Assembly: GCA_026393855.1 (NCBI GenBank)
Contig: JAPKZJ010000123.1
Span: forward strand, 1-59,141
Reading direction: 5' to 3'
DNA: 59,141 nucleotides
Origin: Candidatus Aminicenantes bacterium
GTDB lineage: Bacteria; Acidobacteriota; Aminicenantia; Aminicenantales; UBA4085
Under the pieces are notes generated by a model. The model ran no database searches and was not told where the DNA came from. It was given only the letters and a program-made list of their open reading frames with translations. Position 1 is the stretch's first letter. Each line of letters starts with the position of its first letter. Positions 45,819 through 55,067 of this stretch are shown here, one piece after another. Both the position numbers and the translations under genes were made by a program.

Positions 45819-45894
45819 CCGGACCGAAGGGGAGGAGAGACCCGCCCCCCATATCACCCCTGCGGGCGATTGACGGCGGGAGGCCGATTCCGGC

Positions 45895-46482
45895 ATGATG
45901 AAGCCGATGAAACGAGGCTTCATTCGGATCGGAACCCTGGCCGTCGCGGCCTGCGCGGTTCTGTCCGCCGCTGCTCCCCCCGCCCCCGGCTTTCCCGCCT
46001 ACTTGAAGACTAAATATGACCCATTGATTCGGGCTTCCGCGCTCCGCAACGGGCTGCAAGTGGGCCTGATCCATGCGGTTATCCAGGCCGAATCGGCCTA
46101 TAACCGCTGGGCCGTGTCCGAGGCCGGTGCGCAGGGCCTGATGCAGCTGATGCCCGCCACGGCCGCGTTCTATGGAGTTGCCGACGTTTTCGAGCCGGTT
46201 CAGAACATCGAGGGGGGCGTACGCTATCTAAAAGACCTCGACCGGCTTTACGACGGCCGCACCGACCTCATCCTGGCCGCCTACAACGCCGGGCAAGCGG
46301 CGGTCGAGAAATACAAAGGCATTCCTCCCTATAAGGAAACGCGGGCCTACATTGCGACCGTCCAGGCCGCTTTCCGCAAGAGCGGGAGCCGGGTCCGGAC
46401 GAGGCTCTTCACGGTGGTGGATGCGGACGGCCGCAAGATCGTGACCAACGATCCGCGCTTGGCCCGGCGGGAATCCCGCTAG
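45895..46482 (+). CDS. Soluble lytic transglycosylase-like protein
   Basis: A 195-residue exported protein. A signal peptide (from MKRGFIRIG to about residue 28) precedes an SLT domain: GLIHAVIQAESAYNRWAVSEAGAQG (catalytic Glu in AESAYN), LMQLMPATAAFYG, VRYLKDLDRLY and AAYNAG. The tail VVDADGRKIVTNDP is a short domain often seen in such proteins. It cleaves glycan strands of peptidoglycan. Starts at 45895, 45898 and 45907 are in frame; GGGAGG favours the first, while a TTGACG/CATGAT pair could give a leaderless message for 45907. It converges on the lipid kinase. Confidence 0.88.
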   Translation: MMKPMKRGFIRIGTLAVAACAVLSAAAPPAPGFPAYLKTKYDPLIRASALRNGLQVGLIHAVIQAESAYNRWAVSEAGAQGLMQLMPATAAFYGVADVFEPVQNIEGGVRYLKDLDRLYDGRTDLILAAYNAGQAAVEKYKGIPPYKETRAYIATVQAAFRKSGSRVRTRLFTVVDADGRKIVTNDPRLARRESR

Positions 46483-46495
46483 CGCGGGAGCAGGC

Positions 46496-47431
46496 TCAGA
46501 GATATCCCTTGATCGGCAGGCTGCGCGGCGCGATGGTGAAGACCGCCGGCAGGGTGCCCAACTGCTCGCCGTCGAACTCGAGAAGGACCGGATCGTCGTC
46601 CTCGGGGTCGGCTTCCACCCGGCGGCCGCGGATTACGTCGACCTTGCGGTAGCCGGTGTGCGAGCCGTTCATCAGCCTCCAGCCGTGCAGGCAGAACTCG
46701 ACGAAGCGCATGCCTCGGACCAGGACCGTATCGAAGAGCCCGTCGTCGAGGCGCGCATCGGGCGCGATCTTCATGCCTTTGCCGAAAATCCGGCCGTTGG
46801 CCACGGCCCCGATCAGATATTCGCCGCGCGGAAGCTCCTGCCCGTCCACCCGGATGCGGACTTTTTTATTCTTGTAGTGGGCCATGGTCTCGACCAGGCA
46901 GCGGACGTAGGACGAGGCTTTCCGCTCCAGCCGCCGGGTGTTGACCTTGTGGACGACTTCGCCGCCGACGCCGAAGTCGGCGACGTTGAGAAAAATCCGC
47001 TCGTCCGGGCGGCCGTCACCGCCGCGGAACGCGACCCGGCCGACGTCGATCGTTCGGGTCGGGGCTTCGGTGATGACCTGCATCGCGCCGCGCAGGCGCG
47101 GCGGGATCCGCAGCGAGCGGGTCAGATCGCAGCCCGTCCCGGACGGCACGATGCCCAGGCTGGCCGCCGGGTTGATCAGTCGGGCGTCCTCGTAGAAGCC
47201 GTTGGCGATCTCGTTCATCGTCCCGTCGCCGCCGACGCCGATGACCAGGTCGGTGCCGTCGCGAAGCGCCGAGCGGGCGATCTCGATGGCTTGCAGGGGC
47301 TTCTCGGTGAACTCGACCTTGAAATCCCGGATGAAGTGGCGGATGCCTTCCTTAATCTGAGTCCAGCGGCGCCGGGTCTGACCTTTGGCCGATTCGGGGT
47401 TGACGATGACCTGGGTCTTGAAGCGCCTCAA
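46496..47431 (-). CDS. Diacylglycerol kinase-family lipid kinase
   Basis: A 311-residue protein of the DagK/YegS type. KTQVIVNPESAKGQTRRRW opens the nucleotide domain; GVGGDGTMNEIANG is the ATP-binding GGDGT motif and IVPSGTGCDLTRSL the next conserved loop. The C-terminal beta domain (FGKGMKIAPDARLDDGLFDTVLV) follows. It would phosphorylate diacylglycerol or a related lipid. The start is a TTG overlapping the stop of the upstream membrane protein (TTGA), with GGGAG six bases before it, showing translational coupling. Confidence 0.87.
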   Translation of the reverse strand: MRRFKTQVIVNPESAKGQTRRRWTQIKEGIRHFIRDFKVEFTEKPLQAIEIARSALRDGTDLVIGVGGDGTMNEIANGFYEDARLINPAASLGIVPSGTGCDLTRSLRIPPRLRGAMQVITEAPTRTIDVGRVAFRGGDGRPDERIFLNVADFGVGGEVVHKVNTRRLERKASSYVRCLVETMAHYKNKKVRIRVDGQELPRGEYLIGAVANGRIFGKGMKIAPDARLDDGLFDTVLVRGMRFVEFCLHGWRLMNGSHTGYRKVDVIRGRRVEADPEDDDPVLLEFDGEQLGTLPAVFTIAPRSLPIKGYL

Positions 47432-47937
47432 ACGTGGCTCCCGGGCTGCGGCGGCAGCGGCGCCCCCGGCGGCGGGGTGCGGCGGGCAAATAGGGACATG
47501 CCGATGATTCCGCCGAGAGCGGCCAGCGCGGCAAAAACGGCGGCGTTGATGACGAGGCCGATAAAGAACCAGAAGAAGGAGAACGGGCCGACGCCGCGGG
47601 TGAACCATTGCTCCCAGCCCGCCGGCATCTCCTGGACGTACTCGGCCATGCGTTCGAGGAAACGACGGAAGAAGACGGCGTTCAAGGCGGCCAGCGGGAT
47701 GCTCATGAGCGAGACGGCGCCGGCCGCGACGACACCCGTGAACGCTCCGACCAGGGCTCCGTCGCCCGCGGTCGGAGGCGCGGGGGCATCCTTGGCCATC
47801 AGATAGGCGGCCAGGATGCCGGCGCCGATCATCCACAGACAGCAAAGGCAATTGACGAAGGGGATGCCGGAAAGAACACCGCCGGCCGCGCCGGCGATCA
47901 GAGCCGGGGCTAAAAGACTGGGCTTGCGACCATTCAT
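47428..47937 (-). CDS. Small membrane protein with Cys-rich first span
   Basis: About 169 residues with four predicted spans. The first region has GIPFVNCLCCLWMIGAGILAAYL, and later spans lie at about 60-80, 110-135 and 140-155; the C-terminus is Pro-rich (TPPPGAPLPPQPG). I chose the ATG at 47937 because of GGAG upstream; a GTG at 47949 is an alternative. It is coupled to the lipid kinase gene by a 4-bp overlap. Proteins of this layout are common and uncharacterised. Confidence 0.65.
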   Translation of the reverse strand: MNGRKPSLLAPALIAGAAGGVLSGIPFVNCLCCLWMIGAGILAAYLMAKDAPAPPTAGDGALVGAFTGVVAAGAVSLMSIPLAALNAVFFRRFLERMAEYVQEMPAGWEQWFTRGVGPFSFFWFFIGLVINAAVFAALAALGGIIGMSLFARRTPPPGAPLPPQPGSHV

Positions 47938-47961
47938 GCCATTCTCCACGTCCTCGTCATT

Positions 47962-48441
47962 CTATTTTTTTTCCGCTCCGGACGCAAACAGGCTCCCCAG
48001 ACCGGCCAAGAAATAGAACGGCAGGATGGGCCCCCAGATCAATCCGGTGGCGAAGCGCAGGGCTCCCGGGGAGCGCCAGATCCCGAACAGGTTGGCCGCC
48101 GCATCCACGGCGATCGGCAGGCTCACGGCTAGAAACGCCGCGGCGCAAGGCGGGCGGAGGTCGGTGAGAGGACGGAGGAACGGCCGCGCGATCAACCCGA
48201 GGAAGGCGCCCAGATAGATGCCGGTGCAGCGGGCGCAGACGGCGAGGGGAAACCCGGCCAGGGAAAAGCACCGTTCCGGCTGCTGATGGCAGAGCGGGGC
48301 AAAGACGGCATAGAGGAAGGCGGCGGCTCTCGAGCCCCTGGCCATGAGCAGGGGCGCGGCGGCGACGGCGGCGAGCCCGACGGCGCCGGCGGCCAGGGTC
48401 AGGCCATAGAACCAGGCCATCCGGGTCCGGAAGGTCTTCAT
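47962..48441 (-). CDS. DUF2085 membrane protein
   Basis: A 159-residue protein with four spans. The DUF2085 signature is clear: FAPLCHQQPERCFSLAGFPLAVCARCTGIYLG (paired Cys/His motifs CHQxPERCF and CARCTGIY), followed by IAVDAAANLFGIWRSP. Conserved Cys and His suggest a metal or disulfide at the membrane surface, but no function is known. It lies between another membrane protein and a glycosyltransferase on the same strand. Confidence 0.85.
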   Translation of the reverse strand: MKTFRTRMAWFYGLTLAAGAVGLAAVAAAPLLMARGSRAAAFLYAVFAPLCHQQPERCFSLAGFPLAVCARCTGIYLGAFLGLIARPFLRPLTDLRPPCAAAFLAVSLPIAVDAAANLFGIWRSPGALRFATGLIWGPILPFYFLAGLGSLFASGAEKK

Positions 48442-48467
48442 GGCTGTCCGACCTCGGCCCCCGCGCC

Positions 48468-49622
48468 TTACGCGGCCCGCCTCCGGCGCAAGTCAAGGAG
48501 CCCGGCTGCCAGGATCAGGAAGGCCAGCGTCGGAAGGGATCGGCCGAGGTAGAAGTGGAACAGCCCCGGTCGCATCAGGTCGTAAAGAGAAAGCGCGATC
48601 AGGACGAAATCCGCCGTAAGAACGGCTCGGAAGGCTCCGGAAAAGCTCGACCAGCGGGCCAGGAGGACGGATATGGCCAAGATGGCGGAAAGATAAGTAT
48701 ATTCCCAGCCAAGAGGCGAGATGAGCGGGATCGCCAGCAGGAGCAATCCGACTTCCAGCGGCTCCGGGCGGCTGATTCCGTCTCCCCTGATCAGGACGAA
48801 GAGAACGGCCGCGGCCAGAAGGGCAACGGCGGCTCCATAGAGCCAGGTCGCCGTCGCGGAAGGACCGAGCCACTTGGAGAAGAAGGCCAGCAAAGAGACA
48901 TTGTCCTGCGACACGAGCAGCGGCGGCGTTGATCGCGACAAGGTCCGGATCCATTCCGCGTGGACGGTCCAGTTGCCTTTCCAGCCATAAAAGGCGGCGG
49001 GCAGGAGAAGCGAGAGGCCCAGGAACGAGACGGCCGCGGCCAAGGCCGCCCAGCGCCTTTTCAAGAAAAGGTAGGGCAGCATGATGACGCCATAAGGCTT
49101 GAGGGCCGCGCCCAGTCCGGCCAGAAGTCCCGCCGACGCCTCGGCCAAGGGAGCGCGGCGGCCTTCCCGTGCCGTCAGCAGAAGGGCCATGCCCAGGAAG
49201 ACCGCGGTGATCAGAGCGTTGATCTGGCCCAATTCCAGCTCGCGCAGGAAATACTTGGCCAGGATGAGCCCCGGCCAGGCCGCCCGCCAAGGTTGATCGG
49301 GGACCGCTAAACCGGCCAACCGAGCGGACCACGAAGCGGCCAGAAAACAAGCGCCCAGGATCAAGGCCAGCCAGACTGATTTCGCAACGGTCAAGGGAAG
49401 CCCGGCCAACGGAGCGTAGATCACGGCCGAGAACGGGGCGTACTTGAACTGGTAGTGCTCGTCCGACGTCCGGTAAAGCGTCTCGCCGTGGATCAGCCGA
49501 TCGCCGGCCTGGAGGTTGACCTGGAAATCTCGCAAGCCCGCTTTCCCGACCCAGAGCAGGGCCAGCCCGACGGCCAGGAGGACGGCATAAAGTACGGCGG
49601 CCGGCGGTCGAGTGCGTCGCAT
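48468..49622 (-). CDS. GT87/DUF2029-like membrane glycosyltransferase
   Basis: A 384-residue protein with about ten membrane spans. An early loop has LRDFQVNLQAGDRLIHGETLYR and QFKYAPFSAVIYAPLAGLP, typical of polyprenyl-phosphate-mannose-dependent GT87 enzymes (acidic residues after span 1, then YxxxPF). Then come ELGQINALITAVFL and LGAALKPYGVIMLPYLF, conserved in the family. It would add a sugar from a lipid carrier on the outer side of the membrane. The acceptor is unknown. Its promoter (49631-49659) predicts a start almost at the ATG. Confidence 0.78.
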   Translation of the reverse strand: MRRTRPPAAVLYAVLLAVGLALLWVGKAGLRDFQVNLQAGDRLIHGETLYRTSDEHYQFKYAPFSAVIYAPLAGLPLTVAKSVWLALILGACFLAASWSARLAGLAVPDQPWRAAWPGLILAKYFLRELELGQINALITAVFLGMALLLTAREGRRAPLAEASAGLLAGLGAALKPYGVIMLPYLFLKRRWAALAAAVSFLGLSLLLPAAFYGWKGNWTVHAEWIRTLSRSTPPLLVSQDNVSLLAFFSKWLGPSATATWLYGAAVALLAAAVLFVLIRGDGISRPEPLEVGLLLLAIPLISPLGWEYTYLSAILAISVLLARWSSFSGAFRAVLTADFVLIALSLYDLMRPGLFHFYLGRSLPTLAFLILAAGLLDLRRRRAA

Positions 49623-49630
49623 CGAACCTC

Positions 49631-49659
49631 AAACTACCCGATGGTCGGCGCGAAGTCAA
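49631..49659 (-). promoter_or_regulatory. Promoter for the GT87-like gene, apparently leaderless
   Basis: Leftward TTGACT (49659-49654), 17 bp, TAGTTT (49636-49631). The expected start is about two bases before the ATG at 49622. It stands back to back with the rightward promoter at 49668. Confidence 0.5.
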
Positions 49660-49667
49660 CTCGATGA

Positions 49668-49696
49668 TTGACAGGGCGGGAACGGCATGTCAAAAT
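49668..49696 (+). promoter_or_regulatory. Promoter for the TPR/trypsin-like gene
   Basis: Consensus TTGACA (49668-49673), 17 bp, CAAAAT (49691-49696). The coding start at 49739 has a strong AGGAGG, so this message has a normal leader of about 35 nt. Confidence 0.55.
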
Positions 49697-49738
49697 ATCC
49701 ATTCATCCGGGCCGCGATGCGGCCTTTCAGGAGGCATC

Positions 49739-51571
49739 ATGAAGCATAAATCCATCATCGTCTGTCTTTGCGCGGCGCTGCTCCTCGGCTCCGCGGTGGT
49801 CCTGCCCGCGGGACAGGAAGATCCCGCCGTCAAGAGACTCGAGGATTCGGGGCCCGGCGTCCTGTCCCTGATCGCCTATGATAAGGACAAGAAGGAGATC
49901 GCCAAGGGCTCGGCCGTCGCCCTGGCCAAGGATCTGGCTCTGACCAACTACCACCTGATCAGCGGCGCGGCCTCGGCCATGGGCTTCAACTATAAGAAGA
50001 AGGAAGTCGACGTCGAAGGCATCGTGGCCGTCAACAAGGCCCTCGATCTGGCCCTGATCCGGATCAAGGGCAAGGTGACTCCGCTCGTCCCCGCGCCCGA
50101 CGCCCTGGGCAAAGGCAAGAAAGTCCTGGCCATCGGCGCCAACGAAGCGGGCGAAATCGTCGTCGCCTCGGGCGAGATCCGGGATGCCCGCGATCTGGGA
50201 GCAGGATCCACGGTCGCGGAAATCAGCGCCGCAGTGCCCGAGGCTTTCGCCGGTGGAGCGGTGTTCGGCGAGGACGGCAAGTTCGTCGGCCTGCTGACGA
50301 TCCTGGATCGCCAGCTCCGGTTCGTCGTGCCGGCGGCCGCTTTCGACGGTCTGAATCGGGCCGCGGCCGTCCAGGCGTTCAAAACCTGGACGCCCGAAGA
50401 ATATCTGGGCACGGTGGAAGGCGCCTGGCTGGCGGGCCGCCTCTACAACTGGATGGAGCAATCCCTCAACGCCCAGCGCAACCTGGAGAAGGTGACCAAG
50501 GCCCAGCCGAACAACCTGGAAGCCTGGACCTTGCTGTCCGCGGTCTACAACAAGCAGCGCGATTTCGCCAACGCCGTGACGGCCTTCAAGAAGGTCATCG
50601 AGCTTGACCCCCAAAACGTCGTCGCCTATCTAGGCTTGGGCGATATCCTGGTCCGGATGCAGAAGCCGATGGAAGCTGCGCCCTACCTGGAGAAGGCTCT
50701 GGCCATCGACCCCTCCAAGAAGGAAGCCCTGATGTTTCTGGGCAACGCCTATCAGGACGCCCGGGAATGGGCCAAGGCGGCGGATGCTTATGAGAAGTAC
50801 CTGGTGGCCGGCCCGGCCAACGCCTGGACGATCTACAAAAGCCTGGGCGACTGCCGGCTGGAAGCGAACGAGTTCGAAAAAGCAGCCGCCGCGTACGGCG
50901 AGGCACTGAAAACCCAACCCGACGACCAATCCATCGCCTTTCGGCAGGCCCAGTCCTATGAGCGGGGCGGCAAGCTGGAGCAGGCCGAGGCGGCCTACGC
51001 CAAGCTGGCGCTAATGAGTCCCAAGGACGCCGGCGGCCACTACCAGCGAATCCTGGCGATGTACGACAAGGCCAACAACCCGACCAAGGCCGTGGCTGCG
51101 GCCAAGAAGCTCGTCGAGCTGAACCCGAAGGACGAACAGTCCTTCTACAACCTCGGGTTCATGTATCAGAAGATGCAGAACTACCCGGAGGCGATCGCCA
51201 ATTTCCGCAAGGCCATCGAGCTGAAGCCCACCTACGATTTTGCCTGGTTCCAGACCGGCTTCTGTTATTACATGCAGAAGAACTACGCCGAAGCGGCCAA
51301 AGCCTTCCAGAAGGACGTCGAGATCGTTCCCGACAATTTCTACGCCTACCTCTACATCGGCATGTGCCACATGCAGACCAAGCAGTTCACCCTGGCCATG
51401 GACCCGATGAAAAAGGCCGTCGACCTGAAGCCGGACGACGGGACGGCGCTTTTCAACCTGGGCATCATCTACCTTAATCTGCACGACAAATACAGCGCCC
51501 AGGCAGTGGCCAAGAAACTGCAGGCGATTGACGCCAACTTGGCCGTCAAGCTGCGCGGCTACATCAAGTAA
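49739..51571 (+). CDS. Exported TPR protein with degenerate trypsin-like domain
   Basis: A 610-residue protein. A signal peptide (about 1-25) leads into an HtrA-like protease fold: LALTNYHLISG carries the His, KALDLALIRI the Asp, but the Ser motif reads EAFAGGAVFG where active enzymes have GNSGGP, so the nucleophile is Ala. From about residue 235 to the end run about ten TPR repeats (for example AVTAFKKVIELDPQNVVAYLGLG, AIANFRKAIELKPTYDFAWF). It is likely an envelope scaffold that binds peptides or proteins rather than a protease. AGGAGG fixes the start; a perfect terminator follows. Confidence 0.82.
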   Translation: MKHKSIIVCLCAALLLGSAVVLPAGQEDPAVKRLEDSGPGVLSLIAYDKDKKEIAKGSAVALAKDLALTNYHLISGAASAMGFNYKKKEVDVEGIVAVNKALDLALIRIKGKVTPLVPAPDALGKGKKVLAIGANEAGEIVVASGEIRDARDLGAGSTVAEISAAVPEAFAGGAVFGEDGKFVGLLTILDRQLRFVVPAAAFDGLNRAAAVQAFKTWTPEEYLGTVEGAWLAGRLYNWMEQSLNAQRNLEKVTKAQPNNLEAWTLLSAVYNKQRDFANAVTAFKKVIELDPQNVVAYLGLGDILVRMQKPMEAAPYLEKALAIDPSKKEALMFLGNAYQDAREWAKAADAYEKYLVAGPANAWTIYKSLGDCRLEANEFEKAAAAYGEALKTQPDDQSIAFRQAQSYERGGKLEQAEAAYAKLALMSPKDAGGHYQRILAMYDKANNPTKAVAAAKKLVELNPKDEQSFYNLGFMYQKMQNYPEAIANFRKAIELKPTYDFAWFQTGFCYYMQKNYAEAAKAFQKDVEIVPDNFYAYLYIGMCHMQTKQFTLAMDPMKKAVDLKPDDGTALFNLGIIYLNLHDKYSAQAVAKKLQAIDANLAVKLRGYIK

Positions 51572-51591
51572 GCGGCGGCGGCGCGACCCGG

Positions 51592-51627
51592 CCCCGCCTC
51601 TCCCCTAGGAAGGGGAGAGGCGGGGTT
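51592..51627 (+). terminator. Strong hairpin after the TPR gene
   Basis: A 14-bp perfect stem (CCCCGCCTCTCCCC with GGGGAGAGGCGGGG) around a 6-nt loop, followed by TTG. The T run is short but the stem is very stable. It separates the TPR gene from the tRNA-Leu/tig unit. Confidence 0.65.
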
Positions 51628-51685
51628 GTGACCCGCTTCTCCTGACCGGCGGGGGAGGGAGACGCCGGGCCCGGAGGAAATCCGT

Positions 51686-51714
51686 TTGACAGGGGGCGGA
51701 GGGTTGTGATAAAA
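51686..51714 (+). promoter_or_regulatory. Promoter upstream of tRNA-Leu and tig
   Basis: Consensus TTGACA (51686-51691), then TGATAAAA with the best -10 (GATAAA or ATAAAA) 16-17 bp away. The tRNA begins about 70 bases further on, so a trimmed leader is expected. Confidence 0.5.
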
Positions 51715-51787
51715 GATTGTCTTCAGTTCCCCGTTCCCTTCGAACGCGTCTCCAAGATCCCTCGAATTGAAGGCTGTTTTTGCATAT

Positions 51788-51870
51788 GGGCAAGTGGCGG
51801 AACGGCAGACGCGCTAGGCTTAGGACCTAGTTCCTGAAAGGGAATGCGGGTTCGATTCCCGCCTTGCCCA
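51788..51870 (+). tRNA. tRNA-Leu, anticodon UAG
   Basis: Acceptor GGGCAAG pairs with CTTGCCC plus discriminator A. The anticodon stem CTAGG/CCTAG encloses CTTAGGA, giving anticodon TAG, which reads CUA and related Leu codons. A long variable arm (TTCC/GGAA region) marks a type II tRNA. The T arm is GCGGGTTCGATTCCCGC. CCA is not encoded. Trigger factor starts 32 bp downstream, probably on the same primary transcript. Confidence 0.95.
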
Positions 51871-51901
51871 TGGACGATCCCCGGACAAGGATAGGACTCC
51901 C

Positions 51902-53182
51902 ATGACCGAACCGATCGAGCGCCTGAAAAGCACGGTGAAGGATCTAGCCCCCACCCGCAAGGAAGTCGAGGCCGAACTGAGCGCGGCCGAGGTGGCCCAC
52001 GAGTTCGAACACGTCTTGGAGCATTACGCCGAGCGGGCCCGGATGAAAGGGTTCCGGGCCGGACGGGCGCCCAAGGACATGGTTAAGCAGGTCTACCAGC
52101 ACGAGATCCAGCACGAGCTGGTCGATCGGCTGGTCCCCATGGTCCTGGAGGAGATCCTGACGGCTCACGGCATTCATCCCGTCGGCAGCCCGGTCATCGA
52201 GGACCTCTCGATCGAGGCTGGGGCGCCCCTGAAGTTCAAGGCCGTGGTCGAAATCTGGCCGGACTTCGCTTTGCCGGCCTACCGCAAGGTCCGGACGACC
52301 CGCCGCTCGGCCGAGGTTCCCGAGGCCGACGTGGACAAGACGATTGAGGACCTGCGGCGCAAAGCGGCCGAATACATCCCCGTCGAGGACCGCGCCGTCG
52401 TCGCCGGCGACTACGTCGTCGTCGAGACGCAGGCTCGCGACCTCCGGACTAAGCGGATGCGGCCGGTCGAAAAGGCCGTCGTCCTCGTCGGCCGCCCGGG
52501 CAACGACCCGGCCGTGGACGAGAACGTCCGGGGCCTTCGGCCGGGTGAAAGCAAGTCCTTCCAATCGACCTACCCCGAAGACGCCCCGGTCCGGGCTCTG
52601 GCCGGCAAGGACATCGAGACCACGCTCAAAGTCCAGTCGATCAAGGCCGAACGCTTGCCCGAGCTCAACGACGATTTCGCCAAGAGCTTGGGCGAGTTCG
52701 ACAGCTTGGCCGTCCTGCGCGAAAAGGTCCGCTCCGAGCTCGGCAAGGCCCGCGAAGCCCAGGCTCGGCGGGATGCTTCCGAGGACGTCCTGGCCCAGCT
52801 CATCGAGCAGACCGCCATCGACCTGCCCGAGGGAGCGGTCGAAGAGGAAGCCGAGGAAGTCCTGAAAAAGACCTTCCAATCGATTCCGGCCGAAAGCGTC
52901 ACCCCCGAGCTCGTCGAGCAGTTCCGCCCGCGGGCCCGCGAGCAGGCCGTCGGGGCGATCAAGCGACAGCTCCTGCTGCGCCGGATCGCCGAGGCCGAGA
53001 AGATCGAAGTCGGCGAAGACGAAGTCGATCAGGAGATCCGCGACCTGGCCCGAGCCAATGGCGTGCCGGCGCCCCGGCTCCTCGAATCCTTCGCTCAGGA
53101 AGGCCGTCGAGACGGGCTCAAAGCCAATCTGGTCCTGCGCAAGGCCGTTGACTTCCTGGTCGGCCAGGCTATAATGGAGTAA
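51902..53182 (+). CDS. tig: Trigger factor
   Basis: A 426-residue ribosome-associated chaperone. The ribosome-binding tail has the diagnostic [16 protein letters not shown] (family GFRKGKVP). The central FKBP-type domain (about 155-240) has [13 protein letters not shown], and the helical arms run to the C-terminus. AAGGATAGG precedes the ATG. The FKBP domain is divergent from the E. coli type, but length and order are normal. It heads tig-clpP-clpX-lon. Confidence 0.94.
   Translation: MTEPIERLKSTVKDLAPTRKEVEAELSAAEVAHEFEHVLEHYAERARMKGFRAGRAPKDMVKQVYQHEIQHELVDRLVPMVLEEILTAHGIHPVGSPVIEDLSIEAGAPLKFKAVVEIWPDFALPAYRKVRTTRRSAEVPEADVDKTIEDLRRKAAEYIPVEDRAVVAGDYVVVETQARDLRTKRMRPVEKAVVLVGRPGNDPAVDENVRGLRPGESKSFQSTYPEDAPVRALAGKDIETTLKVQSIKAERLPELNDDFAKSLGEFDSLAVLREKVRSELGKAREAQARRDASEDVLAQLIEQTAIDLPEGAVEEEAEEVLKKTFQSIPAESVTPELVEQFRPRAREQAVGAIKRQLLLRRIAEAEKIEVGEDEVDQEIRDLARANGVPAPRLLESFAQEGRRDGLKANLVLRKAVDFLVGQAIME
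53148..53175 (+). promoter_or_regulatory. Internal promoter for clpP within the end of tig
   Basis: TTGACT (53148-53153), 16 bp, perfect TATAAT (53170-53175), inside the last codons of tig. It gives clpP a short leader of about 20 nt with no clear Shine-Dalgarno and lets clpP-clpX-lon be made apart from tig. Confidence 0.6.
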
Positions 53183-53201
53183 CCGGCTTCCCGGGCCCCC
53201 C

Positions 53202-53798
53202 ATGACTCTCATCCCCTTTGTCGTCGAGCAGGACGGCCGCTCCGAGCGGGCCTACGACATCTATTCCCGCCTGTTGCGCGACAACATCATCTTCATCGGG
53301 ACCGAGATCGACGACAGCCTGGCCAACACGGTCATCGCCCAGCTGCTGTTCCTGGAAGCCGAGAATCCGGAGAAGGAGATCTCGGTCTATATCAACTCGC
53401 CCGGCGGGTCGATCACCGCCGGCCTGGCCATCTACGACACCATGCAATACGTCAGCAACGAGATCTCGACCATCGGGGTCGGCCAGGCAGCCAGCATGGC
53501 GGCGGTGCTGCTCGCGGCCGGCGCGCCCGGCAAACGGATCGCCCTGGCCAACACCCGGGTCCTGCTGCACCAGCCTTTCGGCGGCACCCAAGGCCAGGCC
53601 TCGGACATCGCCATCCAGGCCAAGGAAATTCTGCGGATGCGGGACTCCCTGTACCACATCCTGGTCAAGCACACCCGCCAGCCCAAGACCAAGATCCAGG
53701 CCGACATCGAGCGCGACTTCATCATGTCCGCGGTCCAGGCCCGGGAGTACGGCATTATCGACCAGATCTACACCTCCCGGACCCCGGCCAAGAAATAG
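53202..53798 (+). CDS. clpP: ClpP protease subunit
   Basis: A 198-residue serine protease. [19 protein letters not shown] is the family N-terminus. The catalytic Ser lies in [16 protein letters not shown] (about 97) and His in [14 protein letters not shown] (about 122), and the Asp lies in the [15 protein letters not shown] region (about 171). It forms the double-heptamer chamber fed by ClpX. A 17-bp gap separates it from clpX. Confidence 0.96.
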   Translation: MTLIPFVVEQDGRSERAYDIYSRLLRDNIIFIGTEIDDSLANTVIAQLLFLEAENPEKEISVYINSPGGSITAGLAIYDTMQYVSNEISTIGVGQAASMAAVLLAAGAPGKRIALANTRVLLHQPFGGTQGQASDIAIQAKEILRMRDSLYHILVKHTRQPKTKIQADIERDFIMSAVQAREYGIIDQIYTSRTPAKK

Positions 53799-53815
53799 GG
53801 GACGACCCGAGACTC

Positions 53816-55066
53816 ATGGACGAGATCAAGAACGGCCGGTCCGAGAGCCTGGTCAAGTGCGCCTTCTGCGGCCGCGGCCAGGCCCAGGCCCGCAAGCTCA
53901 TCGCCGGGCCCGGCGGCATCTTCATCTGCGACAACTGCGTCGAGGTGGCCCATACGATCGTCGAGGCCGACAAGCCCAAGCCGGCCGAGACCGTGACGGC
54001 GCCCGAGGAATCGCCCACTCCGGCCGCCATCAAGGCTGCCCTGGACGAATACATGATCGGCCAGGACAAGGCCAAAAAGAAGATCGCCGTGGCGGTCTAC
54101 AACCACTATAAACGCATCCGCCAGCCTCACTCGGCCTCGGACGTCGAGATCTCCAAAAGCAACATCCTGCTGATCGGGCCGACGGGAACCGGTAAGACCC
54201 TCATGGCCCAGATCCTGGCCCGAATCTTGTCGGTGCCGTTCGCCATCGCCGACGCCACCACCCTGACCGAAGCGGGCTATGTCGGCGAGGACGTGGAGAA
54301 CGTCATCCTCAAGCTCTACCAGGCGGCCAAGGGCGACATCGCCCGGGCCCAGAAGGGCATCATCTATATCGACGAGATCGACAAGATCAGCCGCAAAAGC
54401 GACAGCCCCTCGATCACCCGGGATGTCTCGGGCGAGGGCGTCCAACAGGCCTTGCTTAAAATCATCGAGGGAACGAGCGCCAACATCCCGCCGCAGGGAG
54501 GGCGTAAGCATCCCTATCAGGAATTCATCCCGGTCGACACGACCGACATCCTATTCATCTGCGGCGGAGCGTTCGTCGGGCTGGATCGGATCATCGCCCA
54601 GCGGCTGGGCCGTTCCATGGTCGGATTCAAGGCCGAGGCCAAAGTCCGGCCGGATGCGGCCTCCGGGCTGCTGGCCGATCTCATCCCGCAGGATCTGATC
54701 AAGTACGGCCTGATCCCCGAGCTGGTCGGCCGCATCCCGGTCGTGGCCGTCTTCGACGAGCTCGGCCCGGACGAGCTGGTCGCCATCCTGACCCGGCCCA
54801 AGAACGCCATCATCCGCCAGTACCAGCGGCTGTTCGAGATGGAGGGCGTCGAGCTGGAGTTTAGCGATGAAGCCCTGGCGGCCATCGCCCGCAAGTCCCT
54901 GGAGCGCAAGCTCGGGGCCCGCGGGCTGCGGACGATCATCGAGGACCTCATGCTCGATCTGATGTTCGATCTGCCCTCCTCGCGCAAGCCCGGCCGGATC
55001 AAGATCACCAAGCGGATGGTCGAGGAGAATGGGTCGGAGCGGACCAAGCCGGTCGCGGGAGAGTGA
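53816..55066 (+). CDS. clpX: ClpX unfoldase
   Basis: A 416-residue AAA+ protein. The N-terminal zinc domain has four Cys ([14 protein letters not shown] ... [10 protein letters not shown]). Walker A is GPTGTGKT, Walker [12 protein letters not shown], the pore loop lies near [10 protein letters not shown], and the ClpP-contact region IGF is replaced by a related VGF sequence ([10 protein letters not shown] is a separate conserved stretch). It unfolds tagged proteins into ClpP. The gene ends two bases before lon. Confidence 0.96.
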   Translation: MDEIKNGRSESLVKCAFCGRGQAQARKLIAGPGGIFICDNCVEVAHTIVEADKPKPAETVTAPEESPTPAAIKAALDEYMIGQDKAKKKIAVAVYNHYKRIRQPHSASDVEISKSNILLIGPTGTGKTLMAQILARILSVPFAIADATTLTEAGYVGEDVENVILKLYQAAKGDIARAQKGIIYIDEIDKISRKSDSPSITRDVSGEGVQQALLKIIEGTSANIPPQGGRKHPYQEFIPVDTTDILFICGGAFVGLDRIIAQRLGRSMVGFKAEAKVRPDAASGLLADLIPQDLIKYGLIPELVGRIPVVAVFDELGPDELVAILTRPKNAIIRQYQRLFEMEGVELEFSDEALAAIARKSLERKLGARGLRTIIEDLMLDLMFDLPSSRKPGRIKITKRMVEENGSERTKPVAGE

Positions 55067-55067
55067 C

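Noticed and set aside
46466-46495. Terminator between the transglycosylase and lipid kinase
   Set aside because: Short GC palindromes are present (for example GCGGGAATCCCGC), but they overlap coding sequence and lack a T run, so I did not list one.
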